Below, one piece after another: positions 1 to 15,514 of a stretch of 64,000 bases of DNA. How positions within the stretch are numbered: position 1 is the stretch's first letter; every line of letters begins with the position of its first letter. Origin of the DNA: JABFRG01 sp046351415 (lineage in GTDB: Bacteria; Myxococcota_A; Polyangia; Polyangiales; Polyangiaceae); assembly GCA_046351415.1 (NCBI GenBank), contig JAXLYO010000014.1, positions 62,001 to 126,000 on the forward strand. The letters are read 5' to 3'. The notes under the pieces were generated by a model. That model was not told the DNA's origin. It was given only the letters and a program-made list of their open reading frames with translations, and made no database searches. The position numbers were made by a program, and so were the translations under genes.

Positions 1-564
1 ATCCGGGTTCTCGGGCGCAGCCCGCGACGGCACTTTGGCGATCTCGCGCTCGGCGGCCTCCGCAAGGCGCGCGTGATAGCCTTCGAAGACGCACAGGTCA
101 CGTAGCCACACTGCGCGTGGTGAATCCGACGTTGCGACCTCGCGGGCGCGTCTCGCGACTTCCTCGAGTGCGCCATCGTGGAGGCGTAGAAGCTCGAAGT
201 CGTACACGAACTCGTCGCCGTCGTGATGCGCGCTCAGGAGATGATGAATGATGCGTTCTCGGGAACTGAGCAGACCCGAAAAATCGAGCGGGGCGATCGC
301 TCGCTCTGCGACGAGGAACGGAAAGCGTAGAGGCTTTCGTGCGAGCACTTTGGCTCGCCACGTCTTGCGAGGTGGGATACCTCCACCACTCCCGATCTCG
401 TGGTTGCGATAGACGACGCGCTGCCACATGCGGAGGACGCCGAGCGTCACCTGCCATGTATTGGGCACGCTCTCTTCCGGCAACACCTTGGCTGCACGAA
501 CGCGTTCCAGGCCGCGTTCTACGCCTTTGGGGTCGATGAGGACGAGCCGAGTGATTCCGTTCAT
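1..564 (-). CDS. Unknown protein, C-terminus cut by window edge
   Basis: The reading frame runs without a stop from an ATG at 564 to the window edge, so at least 188 residues are visible and the C-terminus is missing. The product starts MNGITRLVLIDPKG and looks soluble, with no signal peptide or membrane segment. I do not recognise the family. It is rich in Arg and His (for example RERIIHHLLSAHHDGDEF). Its ATG overlaps the stop of the GntR-type regulator gene in an ATGA arrangement, so the two genes are very probably co-transcribed and translationally coupled. The regulator may therefore control this gene. No function is proposed. Confidence 0.75.
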   Translation of the reverse strand, partial: MNGITRLVLIDPKGVERGLERVRAAKVLPEESVPNTWQVTLGVLRMWQRVVYRNHEIGSGGGIPPRKTWRAKVLARKPLRFPFLVAERAIAPLDFSGLLSSRERIIHHLLSAHHDGDEFVYDFELLRLHDGALEEVARRAREVATSDSPRAVWLRDLCVFEGYHARLAEAAEREIAKVPSRAAPENPD

Positions 565-1304
565 GATGCGCCTCCAGTCGAATGTCGTTCGCGAAGTCTT
601 CGCAGGACGAGCTCGTCCTGCACGCGTAGTCCATCGACGACGGTTCCCACGTCGATGGCCCCCGCACTGAGCATGAGAACAGCGCGCCAACCCGTGGCAT
701 TCGCGCTGGGCTGCTCGTACATCGCGCGCGTCAGTTCGGGCATGCGCGCAAGCACGCTGATCGTAGGGTTGAAGAACAGACGCAGCACGGGGCTTTCGAG
801 CGCATCGAGAATGCCCTCGAGGACGGACAGATCCGCTGCGGCGCATGCGTCGGGTGATGCACCGTCGCTGGCGATCGCCTCGAAGGCTTCGATGCGCTCT
901 TCGATACGCGCGAGCGCACCGTCGGGGAGCTTTGCGCTCACCAGTCGCTCGAGGACGGCGCGCGCAAGGTGCCGGCGAACCGACAGGAGCTCTTCTGCGA
1001 GCGCGATGAGACGGCCATCTTCCCGGGCAACATCCGCAAGCGGCCCGATGAGATCGGGACCACCACGCTCTTTGAAGTCGCGAACGGCGTACCCCGACCC
1101 TTGCCGTGCGGTCACGAGCCCCGCCGCCTCGAGCTCATGAAGGGCGATCCGCACCGTCGCGCGATTGACGCCAAGCGTCTCCGCCAGCGTTCGTTCGGGA
1201 GGCAGCCGCCCTCCCACGGCGAGCTCTCCCCGAAGGATCGCGAGACGAATTTGGTCGGCGCAGGCCTTGGCAGCCCCGTGGCGTGGCGGAATCGGCTGAA
1301 GCAC
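561..1304 (-). CDS. FadR/GntR-family transcriptional regulator
   Basis: This 247-residue protein has an N-terminal winged helix typical of the GntR family at about residues 12-78. It includes the recognition region RLPPERTLAETLGVNRATVR and the wing GLVTARQGSGYAV. The C-terminal 160 residues are mostly helical, as in the FCD (FadR C-terminal) ligand-binding domain. Such proteins are dimeric repressors or activators that respond to small organic acids or acyl-CoAs; the ligand here is unknown. The start is a GTG at 1304 (reverse complement of cac). The gene overlaps the next one by four bases (ATGA). A perfect inverted repeat eight bases upstream of the start suggests autoregulation. Confidence 0.9.
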   Translation of the reverse strand: MLQPIPPRHGAAKACADQIRLAILRGELAVGGRLPPERTLAETLGVNRATVRIALHELEAAGLVTARQGSGYAVRDFKERGGPDLIGPLADVAREDGRLIALAEELLSVRRHLARAVLERLVSAKLPDGALARIEERIEAFEAIASDGASPDACAAADLSVLEGILDALESPVLRLFFNPTISVLARMPELTRAMYEQPSANATGWRAVLMLSAGAIDVGTVVDGLRVQDELVLRRLRERHSTGGAS

Positions 1305-1310
1305 GAGTGT

Positions 1311-1339
1311 TAATTGGCTCAGCCAATTGTCCGTGTCAA
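1311..1339 (-). promoter_or_regulatory. Promoter and palindromic operator of the GntR-type gene
   Basis: A perfect inverted repeat, AATTGGCT-C-AGCCAATT, spans 1312-1328, just upstream of the GTG start at 1304. Its core TGG-N5-CCA resembles the TGG...CCA pattern of FadR-subfamily operators. A consensus -35 box TTGACA lies on the minus strand at 1339-1334, and the palindrome covers the spacer and the expected -10 region. This arrangement fits direct autorepression. The -10 box itself is not a good match, so the exact promoter is uncertain. Confidence 0.6.
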
Positions 1340-1441
1340 GGCCCTATCCAAAGAATTCCGCCGGGCTCTCCGTCGCACTCTTCGCCAATCGGTCGATTCG
1401 CCGGTCGCGGCGCGCGCGAGGCGCGGAGTGCGTGGAGCGAA

Positions 1442-2137
1442 TCATTGTACTTTGCACACGTTGTTCACGCATGTGGCACCGCGCGGTTCGACATCTGGAC
1501 ACATGACGTCGCCGGTCGGTGCTGGGCAGTGGAACCCAGAAAAGCGCTCGGTGAATGCTGCGCGATACGCAGCGAAGGAAGACTTGTTGATGGCGGCATC
1601 GGGATCCCGACCGCACGTGGAGCATTCGAACTTCGTCGAGACCGTCACGCAATCGGACGCGACTTTGCAGCTCGTATCGTATCCGTCGAGCGCCATGTTG
1701 GCAGCCGTGCGCAGGAGACAGCGCCCTCCTTCGCATTGGGCGCGCCGGCTCGTACTGGCCGTGCACGCAGCAGGATTCGCGCACTGCTTTCCGCCTTGGC
1801 CGCATTGAGGTTGCAAACCTCTCACTTCGGAATTGTGAGCGGCGCTGTCGACGCAGTCGCAGCAGGTGCTGGAGAATGCGCTGCACTCGGAATCGTCCGT
1901 GCAGCCGGCGGATCCTGCCCCGCTCGACGTTCCCGTGGACGTCCCGGAGCCGCAACCCGCGCCGCCCACGGAGAGCGCACCCAAGACGCAGAGCAACGCA
2001 GGTCCCATGAGCCGGGCGACCCAGCCCGGCTTCTGACGCGACGGAAGGAGAGGGGGAGAGGAAGGCGCTCCGAACGGAGCGGCGGTGGGCACGGAAGGAG
2101 AGGAGGAAAACGCGGGACTCGGGGAAGAGGAACTCAT
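1442..2137 (-). CDS. Cys-rich secreted lipoprotein, unknown function
   Basis: The 231-residue frame encodes a Ser/Pro-rich N-terminus and then a clear signal peptide, MGPALLCVLGALSVGGAGC, ending in a plausible lipidated Cys. A start at that internal Met (position 2008) would give a standard-length signal peptide and may be the true start. The mature part has many Cys residues in short spacings (CTDDSECS, CCDCV, CTASTSRRAQCEGGRC, CSTCGRD), as in small disulfide-rich modules of myxobacterial surface proteins. No catalytic motif is seen. It is transcribed away from rpoB and may be a single-gene unit. Confidence 0.75.
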   Translation of the reverse strand: MSSSSPSPAFSSSPSVPTAAPFGAPSSPPLLPSRQKPGWVARLMGPALLCVLGALSVGGAGCGSGTSTGTSSGAGSAGCTDDSECSAFSSTCCDCVDSAAHNSEVRGLQPQCGQGGKQCANPAACTASTSRRAQCEGGRCLLRTAANMALDGYDTSCKVASDCVTVSTKFECSTCGRDPDAAINKSSFAAYRAAFTERFSGFHCPAPTGDVMCPDVEPRGATCVNNVCKVQ

Positions 2138-2726
2138 GCCGCCCGCCCTATTCAGAAAGCGTGCCTGGCGCTCCCCACGAAACCTCGAGGGATTTTTCTT
2201 CCGCCCGGCATGGATGGCGCACTTAGTGCCACAATAGCTGCGCGCTCGTCAGGGGTAGGTGTCTGTAGGCAGGCCGTGCGTCATGCCGCGGTCGCCCTTC
2301 GGAGCCCTCCTCTTCGGCGCCGACGGTGCTCCCAAGGTCAGAACTGAGCATTTGCTCAATGAATTCAAAGAAGAGTGAACCTGGCACAAAATCTGCGGTC
2401 CGGTGTTTGCAAATCGATCGGTCCGAGACTAAGAAGCTGTCTCCCCGGGCTCGAGCAATCGATTTTCCGGTTAGGTGTGAGCGAACCGCGCTGCAGCGCA
2501 TCAAGCCCACATCCCCTCGTACATGACCGTTTCGTTCTTCTGATTCAGCTTCTTCGAAAGGGACAGCAGGCCTCGGGCCGGCTCGTCCCTTTTTCCGCTT
2601 CGCTTTCGGTTTTCTCCCAGGAATTTCGGTTCCTCGCTTACTTGCAGTCTACACCAGTCCTTTCACTAGGCGCCGCCGAGAAGACACCTCGTTTCGAGTC
2701 CTTCTCGGACACTTTCAGGAGCAGCA
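2138..2726. other. Intergenic region upstream of rpoB
   Basis: No convincing gene lies in these 589 bases. A 95-codon minus-strand frame at 2223-2510 has no recognisable product or signal peptide. The region holds a perfect operator-like palindrome TGAGCA-TT-TGCTCA at 2345-2358 and the terminator-like hairpin listed separately at 2557-2594. rplK, rplA, rplJ and rplL, which precede rpoB in most bacteria, are absent. A weak promoter-like pair (TTGCAA at about 2410, then TAAGAA 17 bases later) is not convincing. Confidence 0.6.
2557..2594 (+). terminator. Strong hairpin with T-run in the rpoB leader
   Basis: AAAGGGAC (2557-2564) pairs with GTCCCTTT (2585-2592). Inside it AGC pairs with GCT and GGCC with GGCC around a TCG loop. 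The 3' arm runs into five T residues (2590-2594). This is a textbook intrinsic terminator shape, about 132 bases before the rpoB start. No plus-strand gene precedes it, so it may be an attenuator within the rpoB leader transcript. Alternatively it may insulate rpoB from upstream read-through if the promoter lies downstream. Confidence 0.7.
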
Positions 2727-6863
<4,137 letters not shown>

Positions 6864-6870
6864 GCTAAGT

Positions 6871-6902
6871 GGGCGCGGTGCTCTGAACTGACCGCCGCGC
6901 CC
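6871..6902 (+). other. GC-rich hairpin between rpoB and rpoC
   Basis: GGGCGCGG (6871-6878) and CCGCGCCC (6895-6902) form a perfect eight-pair stem with a 16-base loop, starting eight bases after the rpoB stop. No T-run follows, so it is unlikely to terminate transcription. It could be an RNA-processing, stability or pausing element that adjusts the rpoB:rpoC ratio. The role is inferred. Confidence 0.45.
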
Positions 6903-6973
6903 CATCTGCTCCTCCTCCCGCCCCGCCGTCAGGCAAAAACTTTTTATCTGCAAACTGCACACAAGGAACCACG

Positions 6974-11227
<4,254 letters not shown>

Positions 11228-11274
11228 GCGGTCCACGAGCTGCGCCAATGAAGCGCAGCGGAACGCACAAGGAG

Positions 11275-11306
11275 CGGGCGACCCGGGAAACCGAGTCGCC
11301 CGTTTT
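11275..11306 (+). terminator. Intrinsic terminator of rpoBC
   Basis: CGGGCGAC (11275-11282) pairs with GTCGCCCG (11295-11302). An inner CGG/CCG extension closes a GAAA loop, and TTTT follows directly. It starts 48 bases after the rpoC stop. Together with the separate rpsL promoter at 28.7 kb it indicates that rpoBC ends here as a transcription unit. A related module with a compensatory base-pair change occurs at 13160-13221. Confidence 0.9.
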
Positions 11307-11416
11307 GCGTCGCTAGGCCTAGTTCGTCGATCATTGACCACTCTCACGCCCTCGGCACAATTCAGCGGAGGCGCGGGGCGCGGCGAAGTGAGAGCGAACG
11401 CAAAAATCCCCGGCCA

Positions 11417-11481
11417 GCAGCCGCCGACTCGGCCGCCTCGTCGGGAGGCGTCCAGACATGCGGCTGGGGATCTTGTGCGAG
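11417..11481 (+). repeat. Palindromic interspersed repeat, copy 1
   Basis: Positions 11417-11455 are identical, in inverted orientation, to 41260-41298 (39 of 39 bases by eye). The similarity continues less perfectly to about 11481, matching 41233-41259. The unit contains nested palindromes, for example GCCTC-gtcgg-GAGGC, so it can fold into a stem-loop. Both copies are intergenic and downstream of genes. It resembles REP-like elements in size and symmetry, but the family is not recognised. Confidence 0.8.
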
Positions 11482-11578
11482 AGGAAACGAAGCCGTGACC
11501 CGCGACCCGCGGGTCGTCTCCCGATCGCCGCACCTCTGTAGACTTTCTGAGATCCGAGCGAGCTCCGACGAAGTTGGT

Positions 11579-12718
11579 CTACTTCACGACGCGGAAGATG
11601 CGTGATGCATCAACTTGGCCACGCTCCTCCTCCAACCAATACGTGCCTTCTGCGTCGGTCGTCATGGCCTGAACGGCGAATCGCTCACCCCACGGGAGGA
11701 GGGCCAATGCCGCGGCTCCAGTATCGAGGTTCACAATCGGAGCCCGCTCGTCGAAGTGAACGTCGAACGTCAGCAGGAAGCCTTGACCCGTTGGTACGTG
11801 TCTCGCTCCGCTCGGTAGACTGAGATGGAGTGCCTTGTCCTTCAGGTCAGCACGCAGCGGCTTCGTTGCATCGTAGAGGGTCGTGCGACTGGTTTGGTCG
11901 AGCGCCATACGATCGACCTTTCCATCACCGCCTGCGCAGTAAATTCGGTCCCCGTGCACCGCCATTCCGTAGGCGCAAAAAAGGTTCGCGGGACTGGGCT
12001 TCGCAAGCGCGCCCGTCGAGTTCTTCGGTACGCGGAACAGGTCGCCGTTGCTGGCCGTGAACCAAATATCGTCTCCTGCGAGTTGCAAATCGTAGACGTC
12101 CGAGTTGACGTAGAAGACCGCCTCCAACGTGCCGCCGCTCTTCGAGACGCGGTAGACATCGAGCCGTGGATCTCTGTATGCCGAAAGGTAAATCGAGGAA
12201 GCGTCCGCTCCAATGAGGTGCCAGAACTTTTTCTCGGAAGAAGTGTTCGTCGTGACGACCGCTTCGGCTCCGGAAGTCACGTTCTTCCTCACGACACGGA
12301 GCTCCCTACCGCTGCCCGATGCCTGCGTAACCAAAGTGAGGAGGTCCGCGTCAACCGCAGCAAAGTCATCGATTCGCTCAGCTTGCTGGACGGAGTAGTA
12401 GTCGAGCTTTGCCGCGGACCCATCTTTTGGGACACGTATCAACGAGCGTATCTCGTTTCCCGAGGCTCCGACGAACACGGAGTCGCGCGCGACGGCCAAG
12501 CCTTGACACCCAAAGGGCACATCGGCGAGCCGGAGAGGAACACCGGAAGGCTTGGATGCATCCGCTGCGCCGTCGCTTGCGAGATGATTTCCCGCGGCAT
12601 CGCTTCGCGCGTCTACTGCGCCTGCGTCGACCAAAGGCTGCAGCACAGGCGACTCGCTGCTGCAAGCTACGAAGAGCGTGAGTGGAACTGCCGCAAGCAC
12701 GAAGGAGAGAGGACGCAT
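11579..12718 (-). CDS. Secreted beta-propeller-like lipoprotein
   Basis: The start is placed at 12718, where a signal peptide begins (MRPLSFVLAAVPLTLFVAC, lipidated Cys19) with GGAAAG about ten bases upstream. The open frame extends 71 codons further without such features. The 379-residue product has an Asp/Ala-rich linker and then repeated strands of the type DSVFVGASG, SSIYLSAY, DDIWFTASNGDLFRVPK and DRIYCAGGDGKVDRM. These suggest a six- to eight-bladed propeller like those in secreted binding proteins. No catalytic site is seen. A TGTGCA palindrome cluster lies about 290 bases upstream. Confidence 0.8.
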   Translation of the reverse strand: MRPLSFVLAAVPLTLFVACSSESPVLQPLVDAGAVDARSDAAGNHLASDGAADASKPSGVPLRLADVPFGCQGLAVARDSVFVGASGNEIRSLIRVPKDGSAAKLDYYSVQQAERIDDFAAVDADLLTLVTQASGSGRELRVVRKNVTSGAEAVVTTNTSSEKKFWHLIGADASSIYLSAYRDPRLDVYRVSKSGGTLEAVFYVNSDVYDLQLAGDDIWFTASNGDLFRVPKNSTGALAKPSPANLFCAYGMAVHGDRIYCAGGDGKVDRMALDQTSRTTLYDATKPLRADLKDKALHLSLPSGARHVPTGQGFLLTFDVHFDERAPIVNLDTGAAALALLPWGERFAVQAMTTDAEGTYWLEEERGQVDASRIFRVVK

Positions 12719-13005
12719 GGTGACGACTTTCCAAGGTTGGGCCACCCACTTTCCGCCGTCGGAAAGAGGCGTGGCGATACGTGGTCGAGAATGAATCGCG
12801 TGATAGGTGCTGTCTTTCCAGATCGAGACATTCGCTTCGCAGAACACGACGCCGCCCTCAGGGCGTGCCGAGATTGAGCGGCAGAAGGTTGTTTCCCATG
12901 TCCGTAGGTAGGGGCCGCGATCTCGAACCATGGCTGTGAGCTCCTCGACCTGAAGTGCTCATGTTGATTCGACGGTGCCACCTTCGGTTCGATTCAAGTT
13001 ATAAA

Positions 13006-13028
13006 TGTGCAATGTGCACACATGTGCA
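13006..13028. promoter_or_regulatory. Triple TGTGCA operator-like cluster
   Basis: Three half-sites alternate in orientation: TGTGCA (13006-13011), TGCACA (13015-13020) and TGTGCA (13023-13028). The first two form a perfect palindrome with an ATG spacer; the second and third form another with a CA spacer. The core GTGCA-N3-TGCAC has the same plan as GTGTA-N3-TACAC at 16978-16990. Each lies about 30-40 bases from a copy of the same repeat. A shared DNA-binding regulator is inferred. Confidence 0.5.
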
Positions 13029-13050
13029 GCGCGGCGTCCGGCTTGGCTAG

Positions 13051-13128
13051 AGCTTTCGTCCGGGGACCATTGGGCACGGGTGAGGATGCGTGGATCCAGT
13101 AGGCGAACATCGCACCCAGAGTTCTCTG
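13051..13128. repeat. Imperfect 80-base repeat, copy A
   Basis: This segment aligns with 17022-17098 in the same orientation. In the best 40 bases (GGGTG...CACCC read on the minus strand) 32 match. Shared blocks include CACGGGTGAG, GATCCAGT and ATCGCACCC. A GGGTG/CACCC stem can close the element in both copies. Both copies lie upstream of minus-strand lipoprotein genes. The substitutions do not fall mainly at third codon positions, so it is treated as non-coding. Confidence 0.6.
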
Positions 13129-13159
13129 CGCTTTCTTTGCAAAATGAACCTTCGTCGGC

Positions 13160-13221
13160 GCGCAAATGAAGCGCAGCGGAACGCTAGAAGAGTGACGATC
13201 GGCGAAACCCGGTCGTCCTTT
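13160..13221 (+). repeat. Second copy of the rpoC terminator module
   Basis: Positions 13165-13184 are identical to 11247-11266 just after rpoC, and the preceding GCGC is shared too. Like the original, the block is followed by a hairpin: GACGATCGG (13194-13202) pairs with CCGGTCGTC (13209-13217) around CGAAAC, then CTTTC. Relative to the rpoC hairpin, a G-C pair has become A-T on both arms, so the stem is preserved. It is probably a duplicated terminator, though no gene now ends directly before it on this strand. Confidence 0.7.
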
Positions 13222-13511
13222 CCGTTGCATACTGCATGCTTCCTTCCGTCAATTCCTTGTGACACTTCGGGGCAAATTCGATGTGTGCGGGGCCCGCACG
13301 ATCCTCCATGACAACGGTGTCCGGGCTGTGCCGCCGCGTGCATCGCGGGGAGGGGACGCGGGCTCGTGGCGAGTCTCGCGCTCGCGGGGAAACCTCGAAA
13401 AAGAGTAACAGTCTCGTGCCCGCCGCAAGCGACGTCCTTGCCAAGGTGACAGTTTGGGCCGATGGGTAGGACCGGTCCCCGCGCGGAACGTAAGTTGCTA
13501 CTGAAACGCCT

Positions 13512-14639
13512 ATGAACGACAAGCAACGAGGTCTTTTCCAAGCCACGATCGCCGCGGGGGTTGCTTTGGGGGTCTCATCGCTAACAGGCTGCTTCTCGAA
13601 GTACTGTTGCCCCATCAGCGATGGCGAAACTGTCCCTCCCGCCGCCAGAACACCACGCCAGATCGAAAGGGCAGTCGTATGCGACCTCGAGGCGGGCCTC
13701 TTCGAGGGAGACGCCGGTCACTCGGGGGGCGAGCAGACGAACTTGTCCGTCAGTCCGGATGGTTCTCACCTTTATGTCCACCAACCCAGTGCAACCTATC
13801 GCTTCGACGTACGTGTCGACACGAAGTGCGTGCTGACACTCGACAAGACGTTCGGAGACGCCGGAGTTCTGAATAGTCCCACGGAGCGCATCTTCGAGAC
13901 GGAGAACGGCGTCTTCGTGAGCGACGCCACCGGCCTCCACGTGCTCGGGTCGAAGAGTGCGTGTGTGCTACCCGAAATCTTGGCGGCGACCGATCGCGGG
14001 GAACGCGTATTCGCTCTCGCATCCCCAGCGAACGCCGACAAGGGCGTCATCTCCGTGGACCCACGGGCATGTCCAAGTGAGCTCACGTCGAGCACGGGAA
14101 AGTTGACGGGTAACGTGCATGTCGCCGCAGGCGTCGGTGACTCCGTCGTGCACTTCGCAACTGGAGGAGAGAAGCCGCTCATCGAAACGTACGATCCATT
14201 GTTCGAGAAGGTCGTGCGAACCGCGCGCTTGACGACGAACACGCCATATCCCAACACGCCCCCCTCCTTGGCCGTGGAGGTCATCCGAGGGTGTGGAAAA
14301 GACGACTTGTGCGTCGCCACTGGACCCTCCCGCGCGCTCAATCGATTCGGCAAGGAAGGGACGATCATCCTTCGCCAGCCACTGGACAGTCTCGACTACC
14401 TGCCCGAGGCCGTTCGGAAGGGAGTGGGCCAAGGGCGCGCGGCGCTCACCCGCGACGGCAGGGCCTTCTATGCGTACATTGCCGATGGTAAGCTTGGCGT
14501 TCTTCGCGTCTCCGTCAACTACGTCCCTCTCGGTGACGCGGGCGTCAACCCGGGTGTGGACGCGAGCTCGGATGCAGGACAAGATGGAAGCACCGATGCC
14601 TCCAGCCCAATCGACGCGAGCGATGCCGGAACCGACTAA
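13512..14639 (+). CDS. Secreted lipoprotein, propeller-like, unknown function
   Basis: The 375-residue product has a lipoprotein signal ending SSLTGC (Cys27) and then a Cys-containing mature region. Strand-rich repeats include NLSVSPDGSHLYVH, NGVFVSDATGLHVLG and GRAFYAYIADGKLGVL, as in beta-propellers. The last 35 residues are an Asp/Ala/Ser-rich tail. No enzyme motif is seen. The ferritin-like gene begins inside its 3' end with a 17-base overlap, so the pair is very likely co-translated. No good ribosome site precedes its ATG. Confidence 0.8.
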   Translation: MNDKQRGLFQATIAAGVALGVSSLTGCFSKYCCPISDGETVPPAARTPRQIERAVVCDLEAGLFEGDAGHSGGEQTNLSVSPDGSHLYVHQPSATYRFDVRVDTKCVLTLDKTFGDAGVLNSPTERIFETENGVFVSDATGLHVLGSKSACVLPEILAATDRGERVFALASPANADKGVISVDPRACPSELTSSTGKLTGNVHVAAGVGDSVVHFATGGEKPLIETYDPLFEKVVRTARLTTNTPYPNTPPSLAVEVIRGCGKDDLCVATGPSRALNRFGKEGTIILRQPLDSLDYLPEAVRKGVGQGRAALTRDGRAFYAYIADGKLGVLRVSVNYVPLGDAGVNPGVDASSDAGQDGSTDASSPIDASDAGTD

Positions 14640-15390
14640 GGCCGAGACGCTTTCTTCCGCCGACGCGGAGGCTCTGGCGCAACTTTCGTCGGCAGATCGC
14701 CTCCTCATCGCAAGACATTGGCAAGGTCGCTCCAGAGCCGAAGCGATTGCGGCGGTGCGATTCGCGGGGCAGCTCGAGCACGTCGCGCGCTTGGGAACCA
14801 CATCAGCCGTTCTCGAGCTCCTTAGCTTCGCCGTCGGGGAGGAGTGGCGACACGTGTGCGCCTGCGCGAAGATGGCTGCAATCTACGCCCAACGGGAGGT
14901 TCAATTGCCAGACGCTGCCTCCGAACGCCCCCCAGTGCGACATGATGACGGCAACATTGCCATCGCGCTCCAACTTCTCGGCACGAGCTGCATCAGTGAG
15001 ATGATTGCTGCGGCTTGGCTTCAAGAATGCCTAGAGGCCACCACGGTGACCTTCGTGCGCGGGGCACTGCGAGAGCTATTGAAGGACGACATCCGTCACG
15101 CGCGCATTGGTTGGGCCCACCTCGCGGCACGGAAGGTTCGCGGCGAAGACAACGAGCGCGACCTCGGTCCCCACGTTCATGAGATCTTCGAGTCGTATGC
15201 AGCGCCCTGGCTCTGGGGCGAAGACTTCCCAGAAGAGGGCTACCCCTCCCACGGGCTACCGGCTCGGGCAACGACACGGAGGGTCGCGCTCGCCACCATT
15301 CGTGACCTCATCCTGCCCAACTTCGAACAAGTCGGCTTGAACCCATCGCCCGGTTACCGCTGGCTCGAGGCGGCCGAGCGGGGCGCATAG
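14623..15390 (+). CDS. Ferritin-like di-iron-type protein
   Basis: The start at 14623 is chosen because the product from there (MPEPTKAETL, 255 residues) contains the whole helical domain; Met codons at 14596 and further upstream are possible. Helices carry ferritin-like metal ligands: Glu74-x-x-His77 (EEWRH), Glu126 in the next helix, and Asp156-x-x-His159 (DDIRH). It has no signal peptide and is predicted cytoplasmic. It overlaps the upstream lipoprotein gene by 17 bases. The family binds iron or acts as a small oxidase; the substrate here is unknown. A fragment matching rpoC lies 29 bases after its stop. Confidence 0.75.
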   Translation: MPEPTKAETLSSADAEALAQLSSADRLLIARHWQGRSRAEAIAAVRFAGQLEHVARLGTTSAVLELLSFAVGEEWRHVCACAKMAAIYAQREVQLPDAASERPPVRHDDGNIAIALQLLGTSCISEMIAAAWLQECLEATTVTFVRGALRELLKDDIRHARIGWAHLAARKVRGEDNERDLGPHVHEIFESYAAPWLWGEDFPEEGYPSHGLPARATTRRVALATIRDLILPNFEQVGLNPSPGYRWLEAAERGA

Positions 15391-15418
15391 AGCGAGTCCT
15401 ACCTTCGCGTGAGGTAGT

Positions 15419-15477
15419 GGTCCGCCTAATCGAGAGCGACATCCCCGCCGTTACGGGTCTGCCTGCCTACAAGCAGC
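15419..15477 (+). repeat. Displaced fragment of rpoC 3' coding sequence
   Basis: Positions 15440-15477 match 11089-11126 of rpoC in 37 of 38 bases (one G to T change), same orientation. The rpoC segment encodes LIPAGTGLPAYKQ. Just upstream, 15419-15427 resembles rpoC 11081-11088, with about 12 unrelated bases between. This is far beyond chance and is non-coding here. It is a scar of duplication or ectopic recombination involving rpoC. Confidence 0.85.
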
Positions 15478-15514
15478 GCTCGATCGCGAGCATCATTTCA
15501 CGAGTGGGCGTTCG

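Larger units (their letters stand above)
12719..13511. other. 793-base intergenic region with repeats and palindromes
   Basis: It separates divergent lipoprotein genes and has no convincing gene; the open frames here lack signal peptides, ribosome sites and recognisable products. It contains the TGTGCA palindrome cluster (13006-13028), one copy of an imperfect 75-80 base repeat (about 13051-13128) and a copy of the rpoC terminator module (13160-13221). From about 13225 to 13511 I see nothing clear beyond the sequence leading into the next gene. Confidence 0.6.

Noticed and set aside
2223..2510. 95-codon minus-strand frame upstream of rpoB
   Set aside because: No recognisable product, signal peptide or ribosome site, and it covers the probable rpoB regulatory region.
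2544..2559. 16-base identity between the rpoB leader and the rpoC start (6986-7001)
   Set aside because: One 16-base match is within what chance allows in a 64 kb window of biased composition, and flanking bases do not align. It is not grouped with the longer rpoC 3' fragment.
12985..12996. GGTTCGATTC looks like a tRNA T-loop
   Set aside because: The flanking bases cannot form a T-stem, and no acceptor, D or anticodon arms are present.
13051..13128. Possible covarying inner stem in the 80-base repeat
   Set aside because: GATG/CATC in copy A and GTAC/GTAT in copy B pair only in different registers, so they are not true compensatory changes. Only the outer GGGTG/CACCC stem is shared.
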